64,000 bases of DNA from Phycisphaerae bacterium RAS2 (GCA_007753915.1 CP036352.1:3659306-3723305); one strand, 5' to 3'. Positions 18,480 to 26,547 are shown, numbered from the stretch's first letter. Made by a program: numbers and translations. Notes: generated from the sequence alone by a model not told the origin.

Positions 18480-19481
18480 CTACCCTTCCACACGCCAAAT
18501 ATACATGAAACGGGGGCCTCCTGTAAAGAGCGAAGGCAGTTGAAGATTGAAAACGTTAACATTTGCCGGGCTTTCCGGTCCTCCGCGGGCGTAGATATTC
18601 GGCGTCCAATCCAACGGGCGGTGGTAAACCACGACGTTTGCACGCTTTATGTTGGCACGGGTCTTCGCGGCGGTCAGGGCATCGTCCAGCGTCCCGATTC
18701 GATCAATCAGGCCCGCCTCCAAGGCCTGCGGGGCGTTGTATACCCGGCCGTCCGCCAGTTTCACGATCTGATCGCGCGACAGCTTGGGCCGGCCGGCGGC
18801 GACAATATCGACAAATTGATTATAGAAGCCGTCGACCAGGTCCTGAAACACCTTGCGCTCTTCGGGCTTCATCTTTCGAAGCGGCGAGCCGGCGTCCTTG
18901 AACGCGCCCGAGGTGATCGCGTCCGTCACGATGCCGATCTTTCCCATCGTGCCCGAGACATCCATCATCTGCATGATGACACCGATCGAGCCGGTCACGC
19001 TTGTTCGCTGTGCGACGATCTCGTCAGCGGCACAGGAAAGATAATATGCGCCGCTTGCGGAGACATCCTGAAAATAAGCGATCACCGGCTTCTTCGTCTT
19101 TTTCCGAAACGCGAGGAGTTCTTCGTACATCGTGTCGCTCGCCGTCACGCTGCCGCCGGGGGAGTTGATGCGCAGGACGACGGCTTTCACGCGGTCGTCC
19201 TTCGCCGCGGCCTGAAGCTTCTCGACCAGCAGCGAAACAGGATGCTCGCCCTCGGAGAATAAACCCATCTGATGGCTGTTCATCAGAATGCCGGAGACCT
19301 CGATCAGTGCGATGCGGTTGGATTCCCAGACCGACTCGGTGATGACCATGCGCTCCTTGAGCGACAGGTCGGCGGGCAGCGCCGTCACCTTGAAGCTGCC
19401 CGTCGGCGCGCAGCCGGCGGCGACACCCATCACGATCCCGAACAAACCCTGATTCAACAGGCGATGCAATCGCTGAAACAT
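18480..19481 (-). CDS. sppA: Signal peptide peptidase SppA-type serine protease
   Basis: A 333-residue S49 peptidase that cleaves leftover signal peptides in the membrane. A GGAGT Shine-Dalgarno sequence precedes ATG 19481. The N-terminus is a lipoprotein signal with likely lipidated C24 (GVAAGC) rather than a plain membrane helix. The conserved RINSPGG loop is at ~105-110. Catalytic S143 lies in SASGAYYL and catalytic K195 in SGAFKDAGSP, giving the family's Ser-Lys dyad. Length matches the short, single-domain SppA form. The C-terminal ~35 residues are extra and not conserved-looking. Confidence 0.93.
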   Translation of the reverse strand: MFQRLHRLLNQGLFGIVMGVAAGCAPTGSFKVTALPADLSLKERMVITESVWESNRIALIEVSGILMNSHQMGLFSEGEHPVSLLVEKLQAAAKDDRVKAVVLRINSPGGSVTASDTMYEELLAFRKKTKKPVIAYFQDVSASGAYYLSCAADEIVAQRTSVTGSIGVIMQMMDVSGTMGKIGIVTDAITSGAFKDAGSPLRKMKPEERKVFQDLVDGFYNQFVDIVAAGRPKLSRDQIVKLADGRVYNAPQALEAGLIDRIGTLDDALTAAKTRANIKRANVVVYHRPLDWTPNIYARGGPESPANVNVFNLQLPSLFTGGPRFMYIWRVEG

Positions 19482-19678
19482 AAGATCGGTACTCCTTAGC
19501 AGCTATATCGGCGGTGGCGACTCGGCAAGCCAAGCCGGGGCGTCTGCGATGCACCGATCATCCTGCCAGGCGGGATGGCGTCGCTGCGATCACTTGCCGC
19601 GGCAAATCCGGGCCTCTCGCGATCGGCTCTTTCGGCGTCGCGTTGTCCGATTGGCCCGCGCTGGTTAACGTATCGGGC

Positions 19679-19954
19679 ATGGCAACCAGCGACCGAACGA
19701 TGTTTGAGATTTATCGCGAAGCGGGCTACGGCCGGGCGTATCGCGTGGTGTACTTCACCGAGCTGGAAGAGAAGAACAAGGAGCAGGAGATCAATCGCGC
19801 GATGGCTGGCGAGCATGTCTTCGACGGGTTTCTGCTCGACTTGAAGAAGGAGACCGGCAAGGCGCGCGTGGCGGAGATTCTCGCACGGCTCAACGCGGGG
19901 GAGTCGATGGGGGCGGGGGAGATTACGGCGCAGCTGGAAGGGTTCCTGGCGTAG
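19679..19954 (+). CDS. Conserved-looking small protein of unknown function
   Basis: A 91-residue charged, mostly helical protein beginning MATSDRTMFEIYREAGYGRA. The middle is very acidic/basic (ELEEKNKEQEINRAMAGEHV), and the end reads EITAQLEGFLA. It has no signal peptide, membrane segment or Cys. ATG 19679 was chosen because residues before it look like non-coding sequence. No family is recognised. It ends 21 bp before a copy of the GGTGCGTC palindrome. Confidence 0.7.
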   Translation: MATSDRTMFEIYREAGYGRAYRVVYFTELEEKNKEQEINRAMAGEHVFDGFLLDLKKETGKARVAEILARLNAGESMGAGEITAQLEGFLA

Positions 19955-19974
19955 AGCGCGCTGTGCAGGTTCCT

Positions 19975-19997
19975 GGTGCGTCGAGGACGCACCCTAC
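19975..19997 (+). repeat. GGTGCGTC palindrome, copy 2
   Basis: A 23-bp copy identical to those at 54489 and 57218: GTGCGTC, GAG loop, GACGCAC, then CCTAC. It lies between two convergent genes, where a stem-loop could act as a bidirectional transcription or RNA-decay signal. It lacks the T-tract of an intrinsic terminator. Confidence 0.85.
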
Positions 19998-20030
19998 GAA
20001 CGGCTCGTTGTTTGCCTATCGTAGGTGCGA

Positions 20031-20828
20031 CTACGGCAGCGCAATCGTGTACGCGTGCCAGCCGGGGCAATTCTCGGCGCGTTCGGCCCGGCGAAAAACG
20101 CCGTTGCCCTCGCCATCACGGCCCGTGCCTTCCCAATAGACGTGCGACGATTTGAATCCCGCGGCGCGGAGGCAGTCGCGGATTCCGCCGATCGTCCATA
20201 GCCGCCAGTCATAGGTGAACGCGCGCTTCATCTTCGTGCCGTCGGGAAACTCAAAGTGAATGTGGCAGGTCGTGTCGTCGTTGGTCGGGTCGTATGCGGC
20301 CTGGTCCCAGACGTAGGTGAAGCCCTTGTAGCGCGTGCGTTCCTGCATGACTTTCTGCGACTCCCAGCCGCCGTAGGAATCGAGCACGAACAAGCCGTCG
20401 CGCGAAAGCGAATGGCGCACCTGCGTGAAGTACGCCGTCAGCAGTTCCGGGGTCTTGAAGACGAAGAAGCTGAAGTTGAACGCGCCGACGACATCGACCT
20501 TCGGTTGCTTTACATGCAAAACGTTGCGCCGCAGCAGGTGGATGCGCCGTTGTTGTTCGCCCGTCAGCTTTGACAGGTTGTTCCTGCGGCCCCAATCGAG
20601 CGTGTCGGCGCAGAGGTCCACGCCCCAGGCGACGTTCTCGCGCCGCCGGCGCGCCCATTCGCAGGAGATGAGCGCCGTGCCGCAGAAGTCCTCGCGGAAG
20701 CGGGTTGGCAGATGCCCGTATTCTTTCCGGTAAACGCGGTCGATGAAATCAATCTCTGCCTCGGGCGATTGAACCGATTCCTGGTAGAGCACGAACTTGT
20801 CAGCCGTGCGTGCGGTGAACTTTCCCAT
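20031..20828 (-). CDS. Class I SAM-dependent methyltransferase
   Basis: A 265-residue protein. The SAM-binding region is the variant motif FREDFCGTALISCEWARR (residues ~44-61), where family members carry DFCGT instead of GxGxG. ENVAWGVDLCADTLDWG follows as motif II, and VVGAFNFSFFVFKTPELL as motif IV. DGLFVLDSYGGWESQ lies in the later strand. The C-terminal domain (FTYDWRLWTIGGIRDCLRAA) resembles methyltransferases acting on small molecules. It lies 131 bp downstream of ileS on the same strand. The substrate is unknown. Confidence 0.88.
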   Translation of the reverse strand: MGKFTARTADKFVLYQESVQSPEAEIDFIDRVYRKEYGHLPTRFREDFCGTALISCEWARRRRENVAWGVDLCADTLDWGRRNNLSKLTGEQQRRIHLLRRNVLHVKQPKVDVVGAFNFSFFVFKTPELLTAYFTQVRHSLSRDGLFVLDSYGGWESQKVMQERTRYKGFTYVWDQAAYDPTNDDTTCHIHFEFPDGTKMKRAFTYDWRLWTIGGIRDCLRAAGFKSSHVYWEGTGRDGEGNGVFRRAERAENCPGWHAYTIALP

Positions 20829-20959
20829 GCGCGCTTCAATCCTCTTGCTGCTTCGGGATCCAATTCCGCTTTAACTTCTTCCGCCGCCAGGTTGACGGAG
20901 GGACGAGGAAGTTAATGGCTGCGCCGCAAGTTGCAAGGCGGAATCCAATACGAGGCGGG

Positions 20960-23900
20960 TCACAGATGATGCACGTAGATTTCCACGGCGTGCCCATCGA
21001 CCTCCACGCGCGCAGGCTCCACGTCGTGCAGCGGCGCATCACGCAGCGAATCCGCCAGCGTTTCGCCGCGGATCGTGTCGCCATGCGCCTTCAGCACACG
21101 CTGGATGTCCGCGTCACCGAGGATTGCAAGGTCGATGTGCTGCTCGTAACGGAGATTGAGGTTCTTCCGCACCTGTTGAATCTGGTTCACCAGGTCGCGG
21201 GCCATGCCCTCATCCAGCAATGCCGGCGTCAGGTGCGTATCGAGCACGAGGATGCCGCAGCCCGGCACCCGCTCCGCGGCGAAGCCTTCCTTTGCGTGCA
21301 GCTCGACGAGCATCTCCTCGGAAGTCAGCTCCACATCCTGCCCGGCGACGCTGATCCTGCACGCGCCCCCCTGCTCCAACTGCCGAACGAGGGCATCCAC
21401 GTCCTTCTGCGCCGCCAGGGCCGCCTTGATCTTCGGCGCGAGCGACCCGTGCTTGGGGCCGATCTTGCGGAAGTCGGGCTTCAATTCGTACGTCACGTAC
21501 TCCGCGATGGCGGCCGAGTCCTTGAACTCAATTCGCTTGACGTTCAACTCGTCGCAGATGACGGCTTCGTACTTGCGCACCACATCCGCCCGCCGGTGGA
21601 ACAGTTCCATCGTCGCCAGCGGCTGCCGCACGCGCAGCTTCGAAGCCGCCCGCGCCGCGCGGCCGCAGGACACGAGTTGCCGAACGAGTTCGATTTCCTC
21701 GTTGAGCGCAACGTCGATCCGCGCGCGCGCTGCCTCGCGCGTCTCGTCGGTGACGGGATAATCGCACAGGTGTACGCTCGACGGCAGCAACGGGCCGCGG
21801 GCTTCAGCACGAGCGGCGCCAGGATCTTTCGCGCCTTGAACCACCAGGTTTTGATACATCTCCTCGGCGATGAACGGCGTGAACGGCGCGATCAGTTTCG
21901 ACACCGTCACGAGGCATTCGTACAGCGTCGCGTAGGCGCTGTGCTTGTCGGCATCCATCGCCGATTTCCAGTAGCGGTCTCGGCTGCGGCGGATGTACCA
22001 GTTTGACAGCGCATCGACAAAGGCGCTCAACGTCCGCGCTGCCGTGAAGTTGTCGTATGCCTCCATCGCATCGAAGACACGCACGCTGCACTGCGCCAGC
22101 TCGCTCAAGATCCAGCGGTCGAGTTCGGATCGGAATTCGCCGGACGGCGCTCCCGTCGACGTCGCCGCGCGGGCTGAAGCCCGCGGCTCGTTGGGTGTCC
22201 ACCGGTCGATGTTCGCGTAGATCACGAAAAAGCTGTAGCAGTTGTACAGGCGAATAAGAAACTCGCGCTGGCCCTCGGCGATGGCGCTCTCCTGAAAGCG
22301 GATGCTCGTCCACGGCGTCTGACCGCTGAAGAACAGCCAGCGCATCGCGTCGGCGCCTTCGTGATCGAAGATGTACGTCGGCTCCTTGTAGTTCTTCTTG
22401 CTCTTGGACATCTTCAGGCCGTCTTCGCCCATGAGCAGTCCGAGGACGATGCAATTGCGGAATGGCAAGGGATAAGGCGCAGTCATGTTGACACTGTTGA
22501 TTGATCCATCAAGCCCTTTGGCCATTGATACGGATTTGACATCTCGTCCGCGAGGCTCAGCAAGGATTTTCTCCCATTGCGCTATCATGTCCTGCATCAT
22601 CTTGAGACGTTCATCGGGCACACCCTTTGCCTTCGCGTCGATGATGTTGCGCTCCATCTGAGACTTCATATGAGCAGAGCTGAAAAGCATCACGCTAATA
22701 GCTGTTAGCGAATAAAACCAACCGCGCGTCTGATCGAGTGCCTCACTAATAAAATCAGCGGGAAATTGACTTAGGAACATTTCATGATTCTTGTGCGGCC
22801 AGCCCCACTGCGCAAACGGCATCGCTCCGCTGTCGTACCAGCAGTCAATCACCTCCGGAACGCGCTTCATCCTCGCTGACGCATCATTCCCCAGCGAGCC
22901 GCGGGCTTCAGCCCGCGCGGCCTGTCGATCGTGCGCGCACTTCGGACATGCAAACGTCACCGCGTCGATGTACGGCTTGTGGATTTTTAGATGATCCGAG
23001 AGCGACGGCTCGGCGGCCTTCGCCTTCTCCCACACATCCAAACCCGCCACGCCCGATTTCGCGGACAGCGATTCGTACGAATCGACGGCTTCCATGTGGC
23101 CGCACGATTCGCAGACCCAGATCGGCAGCGGCGTGCCCCAGTAGCGCTCGCGCGAGAGGGACCAGTCGACGTTGTCGCGCAAAAAGTTGCCGAATCGCCC
23201 CTCCTTGATGTGTTCGGGCAGCCAGTTGATCTTCTCATTGTTGGCGAGCATCGCATCGCGAAACTGCGTCGTGCGGATGAACCAGCTCCTGCGCGGGTAT
23301 TGAATGAGCGGGTCTTCATCGGCCCGCCAGCAAAACGGGTAGTCGTGGCGGTACTGCTCCTGGTGCAACAGCAAGCCGCGCTCCTTCAGATCGCGACAGA
23401 TGTCCTTGTCGCACTCCTTCACCCAGCGGCCGCGGCAATACTCGGGGCCTTCGTCGGTGAACGTGCCGTTCGGAGCGACGGCGCAGAGCAGCGGGATGCT
23501 CGCGGGATTCGTGAAACGCTTGCGCTCCTGATTCATCAGGTCGAAGTCCACTTCGCCGAACGCCGGCGCTTCGTGGACGAGGCCCGTGCCTGATTCGAGC
23601 GTCACAAAATCGGCATGCAGCACGCGCCAGCAGGCGTAGTCCGCGCCGCCGGCGGCGAGTTCCGGCTTGTAATCGCCGAGGATGTCCGTCGCGCTCGCGT
23701 GAGCGACGTGCTTCTTCGCCGCGCTCTTGCGGTACAAGTCAAACGGCGGGCGATAGCTCAACCCCAGCAGGTCAGCTCCCTTCACCGTCCGCTCGATCTT
23801 CCACGCGTCGGTCTTCTTCACCTTCTTGGCGATTTGCTCGACCAGCGCCGCGGCGAAGATCAGCCGCTCGCCGGTCTCGCTGTCGTGCACGACGGCGTAG

Positions 23901-24751
23901 TCGAAATCCTTGTGCACCGCCGCGAACATGTTGCTCGGCAGGGTCCACGGCGTCGTCGTCCAGACGAGGAGCGAATAACGAGCCGCGGGCTTCAGCCCGC
24001 GCGGCGCTGAATCCACGAGGGAATCGTTCACTCCTGCTTGGTCGGCCGCGCGGGCTGAAGCCCGCGGCTCGTTGTCCAAAGCGGCGAGCGCTTGGTGGAA
24101 CCGCTGATCCTCCACGAGCGGAAAACGCACGAACACGCTGGGGTCGTCCACCTCGCGATAACCCTGGCCCACCTCGCCGGATGACAGCGCGGTGCCGCCC
24201 TGCGCCCACCACCAGACGATCTTGTGCCCCTGGTAGAGCAGCCCGGCGTCGAACAGACTCTTGAGCGACCACCAGACGCTTTCCACGTACGACTGGTGAT
24301 ACGTGACGTAGGCCTCTTCGAGGTTGACCCAGAAGCCCAGTCGCCGGGTCATTTCCTCCCATTCGCGCGTGTAGCGAAAGACGCTTTCGAGGCACTTGCG
24401 GTTGAACGCCTCGACGCCGTAGGCCTCGATCTCTTCTTTTGTATGAATGCCAAGCTCTTTGCAAACCTCGACTTCGACCGGCAGGCCGTGCGTGTCCCAG
24501 CCGCCCTTGCGCGTGCAGAGGTGGCCCGTCATGGTCTTGTATCGAGGAAACAGATCCTTGATGGCGCGGGTGAGGCAGTGGCCGGGGTGCGGCAGGCCGT
24601 TGGCCGTCGGCGGGCCTTCGAAGAAGACAAACGGCTTGCAACCCTGTCGCGCGTCGAGCGACCGCTGGTAGACGTTGTCGGCCTGCCAGTAGGCGAGGAT
24701 GCGCTTCTCCATCGCGGGGAAGTCGAGTTGACTGGGGACTTCGTTGAACAT
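20960..24751 (-). CDS. ileS: Isoleucyl-tRNA synthetase, type 2, enlarged by in-frame palindromic insertions
   Basis: A 1263-residue class I synthetase that charges tRNA-Ile. The HIGH box is HPGH (55-58) within GPPTANGLPHPGH, the KMSKS box is at ~780 (GLKMSKSKKNY) and the editing-domain strand is LLVWTTTPWTLPSN. This HIGH context is that of the archaeal/eukaryotic-like type 2 enzyme, which in other bacteria is mupirocin-resistant. It is ~200 residues longer than usual. The extra length comes partly from four palindrome-derived peptides (residues ~225-258, ~610-620, ~852-862, ~978-987) and from ~65 extra residues before KMSKS. All sit in loops between conserved blocks, so the enzyme is probably functional. 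It follows the MATE gene by 29 bp. Confidence 0.95.
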   Translation of the reverse strand: MFNEVPSQLDFPAMEKRILAYWQADNVYQRSLDARQGCKPFVFFEGPPTANGLPHPGHCLTRAIKDLFPRYKTMTGHLCTRKGGWDTHGLPVEVEVCKELGIHTKEEIEAYGVEAFNRKCLESVFRYTREWEEMTRRLGFWVNLEEAYVTYHQSYVESVWWSLKSLFDAGLLYQGHKIVWWWAQGGTALSSGEVGQGYREVDDPSVFVRFPLVEDQRFHQALAALDNEPRASARAADQAGVNDSLVDSAPRGLKPAARYSLLVWTTTPWTLPSNMFAAVHKDFDYAVVHDSETGERLIFAAALVEQIAKKVKKTDAWKIERTVKGADLLGLSYRPPFDLYRKSAAKKHVAHASATDILGDYKPELAAGGADYACWRVLHADFVTLESGTGLVHEAPAFGEVDFDLMNQERKRFTNPASIPLLCAVAPNGTFTDEGPEYCRGRWVKECDKDICRDLKERGLLLHQEQYRHDYPFCWRADEDPLIQYPRRSWFIRTTQFRDAMLANNEKINWLPEHIKEGRFGNFLRDNVDWSLSRERYWGTPLPIWVCESCGHMEAVDSYESLSAKSGVAGLDVWEKAKAAEPSLSDHLKIHKPYIDAVTFACPKCAHDRQAARAEARGSLGNDASARMKRVPEVIDCWYDSGAMPFAQWGWPHKNHEMFLSQFPADFISEALDQTRGWFYSLTAISVMLFSSAHMKSQMERNIIDAKAKGVPDERLKMMQDMIAQWEKILAEPRGRDVKSVSMAKGLDGSINSVNMTAPYPLPFRNCIVLGLLMGEDGLKMSKSKKNYKEPTYIFDHEGADAMRWLFFSGQTPWTSIRFQESAIAEGQREFLIRLYNCYSFFVIYANIDRWTPNEPRASARAATSTGAPSGEFRSELDRWILSELAQCSVRVFDAMEAYDNFTAARTLSAFVDALSNWYIRRSRDRYWKSAMDADKHSAYATLYECLVTVSKLIAPFTPFIAEEMYQNLVVQGAKDPGAARAEARGPLLPSSVHLCDYPVTDETREAARARIDVALNEEIELVRQLVSCGRAARAASKLRVRQPLATMELFHRRADVVRKYEAVICDELNVKRIEFKDSAAIAEYVTYELKPDFRKIGPKHGSLAPKIKAALAAQKDVDALVRQLEQGGACRISVAGQDVELTSEEMLVELHAKEGFAAERVPGCGILVLDTHLTPALLDEGMARDLVNQIQQVRKNLNLRYEQHIDLAILGDADIQRVLKAHGDTIRGETLADSLRDAPLHDVEPARVEVDGHAVEIYVHHL
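21792..21818. repeat. In-frame palindromic repeat in ileS, solo copy (C-terminal region)
   Basis: A diverged copy of the GCGGGCTTCAGCCCGC palindrome, read in frame as AARAEARG between YQNLVVQGAKD and the conserved VHLCDYP. Two mismatches in the right arm suggest an older insertion than the other copies. Confidence 0.75.
22164..22195. repeat. In-frame palindromic repeat in ileS, solo copy (before anticodon-binding domain)
   Basis: A perfect GCGGGCTGAAGCCCGC core flanked by GCC and GGCTCGTTGG. It is translated as NEPRASARAA between ANIDRWTP and the conserved SELDRWILSEL, i.e. the linker from catalytic to anticodon-binding domain. Confidence 0.85.
22890..22922. repeat. In-frame palindromic repeat in ileS, solo copy (near catalytic-core Zn loop)
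   Basis: A perfect GCGGGCTTCAGCCCGC core. It is translated as AARAEARGSLG directly after the CPKC motif and before RVPEVIDCWYDSG, a surface loop in other IleRS proteins. Confidence 0.85.
23977..24073. repeat. Composite palindromic element inside ileS editing domain
   Basis: Two 29-bp palindrome-containing arms (23977-24005 and 24045-24073) are perfect reverse complements of each other and flank a 39-bp spacer. The element is read in frame as a ~32-residue insert starting EPRASARAADQAGVNDS and ending PRGLKPAAR, just before the YSLLVWTTTPW strand of the CP1 editing domain. A homologous composite copy with the same spacer length lies at 24786-24879. Confidence 0.92.
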
Positions 24752-24780
24752 GCGATTGTCTCAAATACGTTTAGCAAACC

Positions 24781-26316
24781 TCAATGGGCCGCGGGCTTCA
24801 GTCCGCGCGGCGATGGGTTCGCAGGAGAGTCGTTCACGTCCGCTTGATCGGCCGCGCGAGCTGAAGCTCGCGGCTCGCTTTGGAGTTCCTTCGGCTCGGT
24901 GATTTCTGAATCACTCTCGCGCTGGTGCGCGAAAATGTCGATCTTCCGCCATTTTCCGCCCTGCCAGCGACCGTACATCAGCACGCCGAGGAAGATAATG
25001 TAAAGCGTGCAGGTCATCCACGGGCCGTGATGCAGCCAACCGGGCAGCAGCTTCGTCGCGAGCCAGCCGCCGCCGATGAACAGGATCCAGCAATTGAGAA
25101 TGACCACGACGGCCGGCCACTTCGCGTCGCCCGCGCCGCGCAGGGCGCAGGTGTAGGTGATGCACGCCGCGTCGAAGACCTGAAATACGGCCGCCCAGAT
25201 GAGGATTCCCGCGCCGACGGCAATCACCGCAGCATCGGACGAGAGAATCCGCATCAGCGAATCGTTGAACACCCAGAAACCGATGCCCACGACGCCCATG
25301 TACACACCCGTGATCCACATGCACGCGCGGACCCGGCGCAAGGCCAGCTCCGGCTGCTTCTCGCCGATCGCGTTGCCCACGAGCGTGCTGACGGCAATGC
25401 CCACGCCGATGGCAGGCATGAATGAAACGTGCATGTACTGGATGGCGATGTTGGTCGCCGCGAGGGTGGCGGTGTCAAACCCTGCCATGAGCCAGGCGAG
25501 GAACACAAACCACGATGCGACGTCGAGGGTCCACTGGATGCTGGCCGGCGCGCCGATGTTCAGGATGCCGCGCTGGCGCGACAGGTCGAATCGCCACCCC
25601 GCGCGCGAGGCGAACTGCCGGTGGTACTCGCGCGACAGGAAGATCGCCGTGAGCATCACGGCGCGCACGAGCCACGAGATCAGCGTGGCCCAGGCCGCGC
25701 CCTCGATCCCCATCCGCGGCAGGCCGAACTTTCCGAAGACCAGGCCGATGTCGGCAAAGATGTTCAGCACGACGGCCACGAGCACCGAATGCATGGCCAC
25801 TTTCGGATGGTGCACGCCGTTGAAGAACGATTCCAGTCCGGTACAGAGGATGGCCGGGCCGATCGACCACATCACAATGCGACAATAGGCAATTTCCATC
25901 TCCTGCACGGCGGGCGCGTGCCCGACCGTCGCCCAGAACGCGGGCAGGGCCGAGTTGATCAACGGCACCAGGGCGGTGAACGCCGCGCCGATGTAAAACG
26001 TCTGCCACGCGTACGCGGCGCCTTCGGCGGGCCGGCCGCGACCGAGCGACTGCGCGGCGAACGTCTGCACGGCGTTGGACAGGCCCATGCCGAGGCAGAG
26101 GATGATGAACAGGAAAAACGTGCTGGGGCTGATCGCGGCGGTGGCTTCGGTGCCGAGGCGCGAGACAACGATGAAGTCGGTCAGGCCCAGCGCGAAGTGG
26201 GAGACCTTGGTGCCGATGATCGGCAGCGCGAGAATGATCAAGGCGCGCATGTCGGCACGGAGGCCCACGTGGTTGGGTTGCTCGGCGGTCGGCAGCGGCA
26301 CGGACTGATTACTCAT
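24781..26316 (-). CDS. MATE family multidrug/metabolite exporter with repeat-derived tail
   Basis: A 511-residue inner-membrane exporter of the MATE superfamily. Twelve hydrophobic segments occur in two pseudo-repeats, with family patterns such as LALPIIGTKVSHFALGLTDF, AQSLGRGRPAEGAAYAW and ALRGAGDAKWP. Members use a Na+ or H+ gradient to expel cationic drugs or metabolites. The last ~32 residues, beginning EPRASARAADQADVND and ending RGLKPAAH, are encoded by the composite palindromic element and are absent from normal MATE proteins. The gene starts 15 bp after the T-run of an intrinsic terminator and is followed closely by ileS. Confidence 0.93.
   Translation of the reverse strand: MSNQSVPLPTAEQPNHVGLRADMRALIILALPIIGTKVSHFALGLTDFIVVSRLGTEATAAISPSTFFLFIILCLGMGLSNAVQTFAAQSLGRGRPAEGAAYAWQTFYIGAAFTALVPLINSALPAFWATVGHAPAVQEMEIAYCRIVMWSIGPAILCTGLESFFNGVHHPKVAMHSVLVAVVLNIFADIGLVFGKFGLPRMGIEGAAWATLISWLVRAVMLTAIFLSREYHRQFASRAGWRFDLSRQRGILNIGAPASIQWTLDVASWFVFLAWLMAGFDTATLAATNIAIQYMHVSFMPAIGVGIAVSTLVGNAIGEKQPELALRRVRACMWITGVYMGVVGIGFWVFNDSLMRILSSDAAVIAVGAGILIWAAVFQVFDAACITYTCALRGAGDAKWPAVVVILNCWILFIGGGWLATKLLPGWLHHGPWMTCTLYIIFLGVLMYGRWQGGKWRKIDIFAHQRESDSEITEPKELQSEPRASARAADQADVNDSPANPSPRGLKPAAH
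24786..24879. repeat. Composite palindromic element forming the 3' end of the MATE gene
   Basis: This is homologous to the element at 23977-24073 in the same orientation, with an equally long 39-bp spacer. In arm 2 (24851-24879) the hairpin reads GCGAGC-TGAA-GCTCGC instead of GCGGGC-TGAA-GCCCGC, a compensatory pair change that keeps the stem. It supplies the last codons before the MATE stop. Confidence 0.9.
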
Positions 26317-26330
26317 ACGTCTTGCGTTCC

Positions 26331-26365
26331 AAAAAAAAAGCCCTGGAAGGTTGGTCTTCCAGGGC
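26331..26365 (-). terminator. Intrinsic terminator immediately upstream of MATE
   Basis: On the minus strand a perfect 10-bp stem (GCCCTGGAAG / CTTCCAGGGC, 6-nt loop) is followed by nine T residues (26331-26339). It lies between the 28-codon ORF and the MATE start, so it would either end that small transcript or act as an attenuator for MATE-ileS. Confidence 0.92.
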
Positions 26366-26405
26366 CGGTGAACATGTTTCGCGCGAGATCGCGGATCGTC
26401 CCAGC

Positions 26406-26492
26406 CTAGGAAGCTCCTGTCATTACAATGTCCGGCGCAATCAGCGTGGGCTGATTGGCCGTGGCAAGAATGATGGAGTACCGCTGGAACAT
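26406..26492 (-). CDS. 28-residue leader-like peptide upstream of MATE-ileS
   Basis: An ORF of 28 codons plus TAG, beginning MFQRYSIILATANQ and ending IVMTGAS. A GAGGA Shine-Dalgarno sequence lies ~8 nt before the ATG, and a TTGACA-N17-TATCAT promoter ends ~26 nt upstream of it. An intrinsic terminator follows ~40 nt after its stop. Four of 28 codons are Ile (two adjacent), which would suit ribosome stalling in an ileS attenuator; a stand-alone small protein or sRNA is the alternative. A second 20-codon frame at 26313-26375 reads through the terminator and overlaps the MATE start by ATGA. Translation is inferred, not shown. Confidence 0.6.
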   Translation of the reverse strand: MFQRYSIILATANQPTLIAPDIVMTGAS

Positions 26493-26518
26493 GGGACTTT
26501 CCTCAAATCAGCGGTGGC

Positions 26519-26547
26519 ATGATAGAGAGATGCGCTGGACGTGTCAA
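26519..26547 (-). promoter_or_regulatory. Sigma70-type promoter for the leader/MATE unit
   Basis: On the minus strand, TTGACA (26542-26547), a 17-bp spacer and TATCAT (26519-26524) nearly match the housekeeping consensus. Predicted transcription start is near 26512, giving a short 5' UTR before the 28-codon ORF. Confidence 0.8.
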
